Shown: positions 1-5,808 of the stretch, piece after piece
Position numbering within the stretch: the first letter of the stretch is position 1
Layout of the letters: every line of letters starts with the position of its first letter
From: Pseudomonadota bacterium
GTDB lineage: Bacteria > Pseudomonadota > Gammaproteobacteria > Burkholderiales > Burkholderiaceae_C
Direction of reading: 5' to 3'
Length of the DNA: 24,524 nt
Assembly (NCBI GenBank): GCA_023415035.1
Contig: JAEZLX010000127.1
Span: forward strand, 1 to 24,524
Program-made: the position numbers and the translations under genes
Notes under the pieces: model-generated
Seen by the model: the letters and a program-made list of their open reading frames with translations, nothing else
The model's database searches: none
What the model was told of the DNA's origin: nothing

Positions 1-33
1 CTGGCAGAAGCCATACTCAGGAGCCGGATTTGA
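1..33 (+). CDS. ispD: C-terminal end of IspD, 2-C-methyl-D-erythritol 4-phosphate cytidylyltransferase (partial)
   Basis: Only the last ten codons are in the window; they read LAEAILRSRI and end at TGA 31-33. Many IspD proteins end in a similar stretch containing LALAE, as in E. coli. The downstream gene is ispF, the usual partner of ispD, and its TTG start overlaps this stop as TTGA. IspD transfers CMP to methylerythritol phosphate in the MEP pathway. The fragment is too short to identify on its own, so the call rests on the C-terminal match plus the neighbour. Confidence 0.7.
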   Translation: MAEAILRSRI

Positions 34-524
34 ACCATCTGCCGTTTCGCATCGGTGAGGGCTGGGATGTCCACGCTCTCGTGCCCGGCCGTGCGCTGAT
101 CATCGGCGGCGTGCGCATCCCCCACGATATGGGGCTGCTCGGCCACTCCGATGCCGACGTGCTGCTGCACGCCATCACGGATGCCCTGTTTGGCGCCGCC
201 GCACTCGGCGACATCGGCCGCCATTTCCCCGACACCGACGAGCGCTTTCGCGGCGCGGACTCCGCCACGCTGCTGGCCGAGGCGGCGCGGCGTGTGCGCG
301 AGGCCGGTTTCGAGATCGGCAACGTCGATTCCACCGTCATCGCCCAGGCGCCCAAACTCGCGCCGCACATTCCGGGCATGGTTGCGCGCATCGCCGGCGT
401 GCTTGGCGTGCCCGCTGACCGGGTGAACGTCAAGGCCAAGACGGCCGAGCGCCTGGGCCCGGTCGGGCAGGGGTTGTCGATCGAGGCCCGGGCGGCCGTG
501 CTGCTGCTTCCCGCGCAGCGCTGA
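30..524 (+). CDS. ispF: 2-C-methyl-D-erythritol 2,4-cyclodiphosphate synthase
   Basis: A 164-residue cytoplasmic enzyme of the MEP pathway. It cyclises 4-diphosphocytidyl-methylerythritol 2-phosphate to the cyclodiphosphate with loss of CMP. Family signatures are clear: GEGWDVHAL supplies metal ligands D13 and H15, SDADVLLHAITDALFGA supplies the third ligand H47, and KAKTAERLG and the G-QGLSIEA segment lie near the C-terminus. Length is normal for the family. The start is TTG at 30. An AGGAG ribosome-binding site at 19-23, six bases upstream, and the TTGA overlap with ispD support it. The gene converges on risS with a 17-bp gap that holds no evident terminator. Confidence 0.97.
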   Translation: MNHLPFRIGEGWDVHALVPGRALIIGGVRIPHDMGLLGHSDADVLLHAITDALFGAAALGDIGRHFPDTDERFRGADSATLLAEAARRVREAGFEIGNVDSTVIAQAPKLAPHIPGMVARIAGVLGVPADRVNVKAKTAERLGPVGQGLSIEARAAVLLLPAQR

Positions 525-541
525 TCCGGGTTCCGCCGCCC

Positions 542-2038
542 TCAGTGGGTCGATTGTGGCGTTGCCACGGCCTCTTCACTGGCCGGTGGTTGGGTGGACA
601 CGCTCTTGTCCTCGCCCCTGGACGCACGGTTCCGCTCCCTGTACTTGCGCAGTTTCATGTGCGCGGCCAGTCCACCGGTGCTGCTGTTGGCCAGGGCAAA
701 ACGGCCGCCCATGCGCTGGACGGCACGCTCGACAATCGCCAGTCCGAGTCCTGTGCCCTTGGCCGAGCTGCGCGAGGCATCACCCCGGAAGAAGGGTTGC
801 GTCAGCTGCGCCAGCACCTCGGGCGGCACGCCCTTGCCGTGGTCGCGCAGCTTGATCAGCACCCAGTCGTCCTTGGGCTTGGCGGCAATTTCGATACGGC
901 ACACGCCCGAGACGGGCTCCCGCCCGTAACGCTGGGCGTTTTCCAGCAGGTTGGAGAACACCCGCTGCAGTTCCACGCTGTCGCCCATGACGATGGTGTC
1001 GGGCGGAATGTGCGTGGTGATGACCAGGTTCGGGTCGTTGCCGAGCGCGAAGATGGCCGCGTCCAGCACCTGGTTGAGGTTGACCCGCTCGGTCTTGATG
1101 TGGTCCGGGCGCGCGTAGTCGAGGAACTTGTCGATGATGGCGTTGACCTGGTCGATGTCGGCCGCCATGTGCTCGCGCGCCTGCGGGTCCTCCACGCTCA
1201 TCTCGGTTTCGAGCCGCAACCGCGCCAAAGGCGTGCGCAGGTCGTGCGAGATGCCGGCCAGCATCAGCGCGCGGTCCTGCTCGATCTTGGACAGGCGCTG
1301 CGCCATCCGGTTGAAACCGATGTTGACCTCGCGGATCTCGCTGGTGGCCACCGCCTCGTTGAGCTGGCTGGAGGTGAAGTCACCCTCGCGCACGCGGCTG
1401 GCTGCCAGGGAGAGCTTTTTCAGCGGGTTGTTGATCAGCCGTGCGATGACGGCGGCACCGGTCAGCGAAAGCAGGGCTCCGATGCCCAGCCAGATCAGCC
1501 AGGTCTTGCCGGTCACCAGGCCCAGGCGCGAGGGGTCCGTCAGTAGCCAGTAGGGGTCGCCGTCGATGGTAAAGCCCACCCACAGGCCCGGCATGCCATT
1601 GACCTCGCGCGCGACGATGGTGTCGGCACCGAGCCGCGCCTTCAGCCGTGCCGTCACGCCGCGGGTCAGGCCGTCGGTGCCGTAGGCCAGATAGGAGTCG
1701 GTCGGCTCGCGGGGCGCAATGCGCACGTCCTCCTCGTCGGCCAGGGTCTTGACCAGCGACACCCGGGCAATCGAGTCCGAGTGCACCAGCGCGGCGCGGC
1801 TGAGGTTGACGAGCGAGGCGATCTGCTGCGCCGTCTGGAGCACGCGGGGCTCGAACTCCAGGGCGCGGAAAGTCTGCAGCCAGGCCGCGAAACACCCGAG
1901 CAGCAGCAAGGCCAGCAGGAAGAACGTGCGCCAGAACAGGCTCACCTCGCGCGGGTGACGCACCTCCAGCGGTGCCGGGGCCGTCTCCAGCGGCGTGGGA
2001 GCCGATTCGTCGAACGCAACCTGCGATTCTTCAGCCAT
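542..2038 (-). CDS. risS: Sensor histidine kinase of the EnvZ/RisS type
   Basis: A 498-residue inner-membrane sensor kinase, partner of the response regulator encoded just upstream. Transmembrane segments lie near residues 34-54 and 178-200 and flank a periplasmic sensor region of about 120 residues. A HAMP linker follows at about 200-255. The dimerisation/phosphoacceptor motif GISHDLRTPLARL has H265, the N box is SNLLENAQ (N363, N367), and the ATP-lid glycine motifs are DHGKG (399-403) and GTGLGLAIV (428-436). A charged, Ser/Pro-rich tail of about 35 residues follows. The ATG at 2038 overlaps the regulator stop as TGATG, implying translational coupling; an in-frame start 14 codons further upstream would lie inside risA and is less likely. 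The symbol follows Bordetella usage; envZ is equally defensible. Confidence 0.92.
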   Translation of the reverse strand: MAEESQVAFDESAPTPLETAPAPLEVRHPREVSLFWRTFFLLALLLLGCFAAWLQTFRALEFEPRVLQTAQQIASLVNLSRAALVHSDSIARVSLVKTLADEEDVRIAPREPTDSYLAYGTDGLTRGVTARLKARLGADTIVAREVNGMPGLWVGFTIDGDPYWLLTDPSRLGLVTGKTWLIWLGIGALLSLTGAAVIARLINNPLKKLSLAASRVREGDFTSSQLNEAVATSEIREVNIGFNRMAQRLSKIEQDRALMLAGISHDLRTPLARLRLETEMSVEDPQAREHMAADIDQVNAIIDKFLDYARPDHIKTERVNLNQVLDAAIFALGNDPNLVITTHIPPDTIVMGDSVELQRVFSNLLENAQRYGREPVSGVCRIEIAAKPKDDWVLIKLRDHGKGVPPEVLAQLTQPFFRGDASRSSAKGTGLGLAIVERAVQRMGGRFALANSSTGGLAAHMKLRKYRERNRASRGEDKSVSTQPPASEEAVATPQSTH

Positions 2039-2769
2039 CAGGCACTGCCGTCCGGTACGAATACATAACCCACGCCCCACACGGTCTGCAGGTAGCGGGG
2101 TGAGGAGGCATCCTCCTCGATCAGCTTGCGCAGGCGCGACACCTGCACGTCAAGGCTGCGGTCGAAGGGCTCGAACTCGCGGCCGCGCGCCAGCTGTGCC
2201 AGCTTCTCGCGCGACAGCGGCTGGCGCGGGTGGCGCACCAGTGCCTTGAGCATCGCGAACTCGCCGGTGGTCAGTGGCAGGTCCTGGCCGTCCTTGCGCA
2301 GCGTGCGCAGGCTCAGGTCGAACTCGAAGGGACCGAACTTGACCACCTCGGCCTCCTGGGAGGGGGCTCCAGGCACTTCGGCGGGGGGGCGCCGGCGCAG
2401 CACGGCGTGGATGCGGGCCAGCAGCTCGCGCGGGTTGAACGGCTTGCCCAGGTAATCGTCGGCGCCGACCTCCAGACCGACGATGCGGTCCACATCCTCG
2501 CTCTTGGCCGTGAGCATGATGATCGGCGTGCGGTCGCCATTGGCACGCAGACGTCGGCAGATCGACAGGCCGTCCTCGCCGGGCATCATCAGGTCGAGCA
2601 CGATGAGGTCGACAGCATCCCGTTGCAGCACCCGGTTCAGAGCCTTGCCATCCTCAGCCAGAATGACCTCGAAGCCCTCCTGCATCAGATAACGGCGCAG
2701 CAGGTCGCGGATGCGCACATCGTCGTCAACGACGAGGATCTTGTTGGGGCGGGGGTTGGTTTGTGGCAT
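2038..2769 (-). CDS. risA: OmpR-family response regulator (RisA/OmpR type)
   Basis: A 243-residue DNA-binding response regulator. The receiver domain has the acidic pocket DDD at 15-17, phosphoacceptor D59 in LIVLDLMMPGEDG, T87 and K109 (GKPF). The C-terminal winged helix-turn-helix follows, with LTTGEFAMLKALV and SRLRKLIEEDASSPRYLQTV resembling OmpR. It is transcribed with risS, whose start overlaps its stop. The ATG at 2769 is preferred over one 22 codons upstream because a GGAGAG ribosome-binding site precedes it and homology to OmpR begins there. Two inverted TGTTACAT boxes upstream suggest autoregulation. In this family the pair usually responds to osmotic or acid conditions; the signal here is not known. 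Confidence 0.95.
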   Translation of the reverse strand: MPQTNPRPNKILVVDDDVRIRDLLRRYLMQEGFEVILAEDGKALNRVLQRDAVDLIVLDLMMPGEDGLSICRRLRANGDRTPIIMLTAKSEDVDRIVGLEVGADDYLGKPFNPRELLARIHAVLRRRPPAEVPGAPSQEAEVVKFGPFEFDLSLRTLRKDGQDLPLTTGEFAMLKALVRHPRQPLSREKLAQLARGREFEPFDRSLDVQVSRLRKLIEEDASSPRYLQTVWGVGYVFVPDGSA

Positions 2770-2787
2770 GGTGGCAACTCTCCAAAT

Positions 2788-2863
2788 ATGTAACAAACAC
2801 GATTGTGTCAGCTGCAAGTCATTGCCAGAGCTCATTTTTTAGGATTCTGACACCATGTTACAT
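2788..2863. promoter_or_regulatory. Pair of inverted TGTTACAT boxes, candidate RisA/OmpR binding sites
   Basis: ATGTAACA lies at 2788-2795 and its exact reverse complement TGTTACAT at 2856-2863, in the space between risA (minus) and a small exported-protein gene (plus). Flanks are also similar: read on the minus strand the first box is TGTTACATATTT, very like the GTTACATATT core of E. coli OmpR sites at ompF. The first box ends about 19 bases before the risA start codon, so binding there could repress risA translation or transcription. Function is inferred; the repeats themselves are plain in the sequence. Confidence 0.45.
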
Positions 2864-2936
2864 TTGTTGCCCGCCGGTGCGGTGCCGTTTACCGGCGGGT
2901 CATCACAAAATGCCTCCGTTGCGCATACTGGGCGTC

Positions 2937-3239
2937 ATGATGAAATTCCGTTTTAATCCCCTGTGGCTGGCGTGCCTTGTCGCAGGGACTGTTATGGCCA
3001 GGGATCGCGTGCCACAGGTGGAAACCGATCCGTCGGTGGGCCGTGCCTTCGGCGCCGTGGTTCTGCCAAGCGCAGAGCCCGAGATGGCTGCCCGCGCCCA
3101 GCCGCCACTGCGCGACAGCCTGCGCCGGCCGGTGAACGTGCAGCAGGACGATGCCACGCCCTACCGCATGTCCGAGGACGAACGCCGCAAGATGCGCGAG
3201 TGGCTGCGCAACCAGGCGCAGGAATCGCCTCTCAAGTAA
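2937..3239 (+). CDS. Small exported protein of unknown function
   Basis: A 100-residue protein I do not recognise. It begins MMKFRFNPLWLACLVAG, with a basic n-region and hydrophobic core, and a likely signal-peptidase site after VMA at residue 21, so it is probably periplasmic. The mature part is proline- and arginine-rich and ends in a predicted amphipathic, highly charged helix (MSEDERRKMREWLRNQAQ). No ribosome-binding site is obvious before the ATG at 2937; an adjacent ATG at 2940 is equally possible. A GC-rich hairpin (arms 2870-2877 and 2892-2899) lies in its leader. The next gene, 49 bp downstream on the same strand, encodes another exported protein, so the two may be co-transcribed. 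Confidence 0.7.
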   Translation: MMKFRFNPLWLACLVAGTVMARDRVPQVETDPSVGRAFGAVVLPSAEPEMAARAQPPLRDSLRRPVNVQQDDATPYRMSEDERRKMREWLRNQAQESPLK

Positions 3240-3288
3240 ACACCGTCATTGCTTCAGGGCGCCTTCACGCGCCCGGAAAGGGAGAACC

Positions 3289-4014
3289 TTGTCCGCTTTT
3301 TCCGCTTCCGCTCGTTTGATGGCGGCCGGATTGGCCGCCGCTTTGTATCTGGGCGTGACGCCGGCCCAGGCGCAGGTCCACGCCCCCGAGGTGCCGGCCA
3401 ATGTGGTCAGCCTGACGGCAACGGCCTACCGCGAGGTCGCTCAGGACTGGCTCGTGCTGCAGATGTCCGTGACCCGCGAGGGTGGCGATGCGGCGCAGGT
3501 GCAGGCGCAGATCCAGGAGGCGCTGGATGCGGCTTTGAAGACCGCACGACCGCTGGAGCGCTCGCCCGAGATGGAGGTGCGCACCGGCAACTTCAGCCTC
3601 TCGCCGCGCCATGGCAAGGACGGACGCATCACCACCTGGCAGGGGTCGGCGCAGCTGGTGCTGGAAGGGCGCAACTTCGACCTGATTGCCCGCACGGCGG
3701 GGCGTCTGACGCAGCTGACCATGGCCGGCAGCAGCTTCACGCTGTCGCGCGAGGCGCGTCAGGCGCTCGAAGCCGACGTGCAGCGCGCGGCCATCGCACG
3801 CTTTCGCGAGCGGGCCGACGACATCGCCAGGTCGTTCGGTTTCACCGGCTACACCGTGCGCGAAGTGGCCGTCAGCAGCGCCGACAGCGGCGGCATGCCC
3901 CGTCCAGTGATGATGGCTGCCAAGGCCTACGAGGCGGCGGATGCGGCCATACCCGTGGAGGCCGGCCGCACCACCGTGCAGGTTTCGGTGTCGGGCAGCA
4001 TCCAGCTCAAGTGA
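3289..4014 (+). CDS. Periplasmic SIMPL-domain (DUF541) protein
   Basis: A 241-residue exported protein of the SIMPL/DUF541 family, which is widespread in bacterial envelopes and poorly characterised. A TTG start at 3289 is preferred because GGGAGAA precedes it and gives an n-region with one Arg followed by a hydrophobic core. Cleavage is predicted after AQA (residue 28). A later ATG at 3319 would shorten the signal sequence. The family pattern is visible: an opening VSLTATAYREVAQDWLVLQMSV strand region, a central segment YxxxxQG-like (ITTWQGSAQLVLEG), and a closing VQVSVSGSIQLK strand. It converges on bdhA with a 13-bp gap. Confidence 0.85.
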   Translation: MSAFSASARLMAAGLAAALYLGVTPAQAQVHAPEVPANVVSLTATAYREVAQDWLVLQMSVTREGGDAAQVQAQIQEALDAALKTARPLERSPEMEVRTGNFSLSPRHGKDGRITTWQGSAQLVLEGRNFDLIARTAGRLTQLTMAGSSFTLSREARQALEADVQRAAIARFRERADDIARSFGFTGYTVREVAVSSADSGGMPRPVMMAAKAYEAADAAIPVEAGRTTVQVSVSGSIQLK

Positions 4015-4020
4015 GGCGAT

Positions 4021-4039
4021 GCGGCGCTTACTGCGCCGC
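4021..4039. terminator. Hairpin at the SIMPL/bdhA convergent junction, possible bidirectional terminator
   Basis: Perfect 7-bp arms GCGGCGC (4021-4027) and GCGCCGC (4033-4039) enclose a five-base loop that contains the bdhA stop codon. It sits between two convergent genes. No T-tract follows on either strand, so it is not a canonical intrinsic terminator; it could still slow polymerase or protect 3' ends. Confidence 0.35.
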
Positions 4040-4798
4040 CCAGCCGCCGTCCATGTTCCAGGCGGCGCCGCGCACATTGTTGGCCGCGGGCGAGCAGAAG
4101 AACACCGCCAGCTCGCCCAGCTCCTCGGGAGTCGTGAACTGCATCGACGGCTCCTTTTCGCCCAGCAGCAGCTTGGTGGCTTCCTCATTGGACAGACCCA
4201 GCGCCTGGGCCTTGGCGTCCACCTGCTTCTGGACCAGCGGCGTCAGCACCCAGCCCGGGCAGATCGCGTTGCAGGTCACACCGGTGGTGGCGGTTTCCAG
4301 GGCGATGACCTTGGTCAGGCCGACGATGCCGTGCTTGGCTGCAACGTAGGCCGCCTTCTCGGCCGAAGCCACGAGCCCGTGCACGGAGGCCACGTTGATG
4401 ATGCGGCCCCAGTTGGCGGCACGCATGGCCGGCAGGGCCAGGCGGCAGGTATGGAAGGCGCTGGAGAGGTTGATGGCGATGATCGAGTCCCAGCGTTCGA
4501 CCGGGAAATCCTCCACGCGCGCCACATGCTGGATGCCGGCGTTGTTCACGAGGACATCGACACGGCCGAAGCGTCTGGCGGCAAATGCCATCAGGTCCTC
4601 GATCTCGGCAGGCTTGCTCATGTCCGCGCCGTGGTAGTCCACCTGAACACCAAGCTCCGCGACCTCCGCCATGGCTGCCTGGGCGTCTCCGAAGCCGTTC
4701 ATGACGATGTTGGCACCCTGACGCGCGAGAGCCTTGGCGATACCCAGCCCGATCCCGCTGGTTGAGCCGGTGACGAGAGCAGTCTTGCCTTTTAGCAT
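4028..4798 (-). CDS. bdhA: D-beta-hydroxybutyrate dehydrogenase (short-chain dehydrogenase)
   Basis: A 256-residue cytoplasmic NAD-dependent short-chain dehydrogenase. It most likely oxidises (R)-3-hydroxybutyrate to acetoacetate during PHB mobilisation. The nucleotide-binding motif TGSTSGIG is at 10-17 and NNAG at 85-88. The catalytic triad is S138, Y151 and K155 (NVASVHGLVAS, then AAYVAAKHG). The stretch CPGWVLTPLVQKQ and the ending NMDGGWAAQ are typical of bacterial 3-hydroxybutyrate dehydrogenases. The ATG at 4798 is preceded by GGAG at a good distance. It is divergent from an alpha/beta hydrolase gene, sharing a 64-bp intergenic region. PhaR, a PHB regulator, is encoded about 5 kb away. 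Exact substrate is inferred from family resemblance. Confidence 0.9.
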   Translation of the reverse strand: MLKGKTALVTGSTSGIGLGIAKALARQGANIVMNGFGDAQAAMAEVAELGVQVDYHGADMSKPAEIEDLMAFAARRFGRVDVLVNNAGIQHVARVEDFPVERWDSIIAINLSSAFHTCRLALPAMRAANWGRIINVASVHGLVASAEKAAYVAAKHGIVGLTKVIALETATTGVTCNAICPGWVLTPLVQKQVDAKAQALGLSNEEATKLLLGEKEPSMQFTTPEELGELAVFFCSPAANNVRGAAWNMDGGWAAQ

Positions 4799-4824
4799 CG
4801 GAATTCTCCAGTTCCTTTACGATA

Positions 4825-4844
4825 GATTGAACGACAGTCGAATC
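4825..4844. promoter_or_regulatory. Dyad-symmetric element between divergent bdhA and hydrolase genes
   Basis: Within the 64-bp region, GATTGAACGACAGTCGAATC is partly symmetric: GATT--AC pairs with GT--AATC around a four-base centre. It sits midway between the two start codons, where a dimeric repressor could control both genes. The symmetry is imperfect and I could not place convincing -35/-10 boxes around it. Confidence 0.25.
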
Positions 4845-4862
4845 ATTATCACGGAGTCACGC

Positions 4863-5789
4863 ATGGACCGGCACGACCTGGCGCCACAGCTCAATTTCCT
4901 GACCGTGCCGGGTCCCGCGGCCAAGGATGGCGGCGCCCGCCGCATCGCCTGGTGGGACTGGCCCAGCGCCATCGCCACGGATCATGTCGTCATCTGCGTC
5001 CACGGCCTCTCGCGCCAGGGACGCGACTTCGATGTGCTGGCGCGCCGGCTGTCGGCCAAGGCACGCGTGGTGGCGGTGGACGTGGCCGGACGGGGGCGCA
5101 GCGACTGGCTGGCCGACCCGGCGGCTTACCAGATCGGCACCTATGCCGCCGATCTGGCCGCCCTGATTGGCCATCTGCACCAGGGTGGTGCTGTCGGGCG
5201 CACCGACTGGGTGGGCACCAGCATGGGGGGCCTGATCGGCATGACGCTGGCGTCGCAGCCGTCGATGGGCATCAGCCGCCTGGTGCTCAACGACGTGGGA
5301 CCGGTCATGCGCTGGGACGCCCTGCGGCGCATCGCCTCCTACCTGGGGCAGGATCCGTCGTTCGATACCGAGCAGCAGGCGGTGGATTATCTGGCCAGCA
5401 TCTCGACCGGCTTCGGTCCGCACACCCCGGCGCAATGGCTGGCCCTGTCGCGGCCCATGCTGCGCGAGCAGGGCGGGCGCTGGAAGCTGCACTACGACCC
5501 GGCGATCGCCGAGCCGGTGCGCGCGCTGGTGAGTCAGGCCGATGAAGACGCCTCCCGTCGCGTGGTGGCAGAGGGCGAGGCTGCACTCTGGGCGCTGTAT
5601 GACCAGATCCGTGCGCCCACGCTGCTGCTGCGCGGTGCAGAATCGGACCTGTTGACACGCGAGACGGCCGAAGCCATGGCCGGCCGCGGGCCGCGCGCCC
5701 GCTGCGTGGAGTTTGCCGGTGTGGGACATGCGCCCACGCTGGTGCAGGATGATCAGGTGGAGGCGGTGGCAGCCTTCTTGCTGGACTGA
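4863..5789 (+). CDS. Alpha/beta-fold hydrolase
   Basis: A 308-residue cytoplasmic alpha/beta hydrolase without a signal peptide. The oxyanion-hole HG is at 47-48 (VHGLSRQGRDFD), and the nucleophile elbow GTSMGG places S120. D262 in LRGAESDLL is the likely acid and H289 in GVGHAP the general base. The substrate cannot be read from sequence; esterases and epoxide, lactone or thioester hydrolases all share this fold. The ATG at 4863 is supported by GGAG at 4853-4856, six bases upstream. It is divergent from bdhA and only 19 bp ahead of relA, so it is probably co-transcribed with relA. Its position next to bdhA allows, but does not prove, a role with hydroxyacid esters. Confidence 0.88.
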   Translation: MDRHDLAPQLNFLTVPGPAAKDGGARRIAWWDWPSAIATDHVVICVHGLSRQGRDFDVLARRLSAKARVVAVDVAGRGRSDWLADPAAYQIGTYAADLAALIGHLHQGGAVGRTDWVGTSMGGLIGMTLASQPSMGISRLVLNDVGPVMRWDALRRIASYLGQDPSFDTEQQAVDYLASISTGFGPHTPAQWLALSRPMLREQGGRWKLHYDPAIAEPVRALVSQADEDASRRVVAEGEAALWALYDQIRAPTLLLRGAESDLLTRETAEAMAGRGPRARCVEFAGVGHAPTLVQDDQVEAVAAFLLD

Positions 5790-5808
5790 ACACTTTGCCT
5801 TGACGATC

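Noticed and set aside
545..1546. A 333-codon plus-strand open frame opposite risS
   Set aside because: Rich in His, Gly and Val without a domain; risS on the opposite strand has all kinase motifs.
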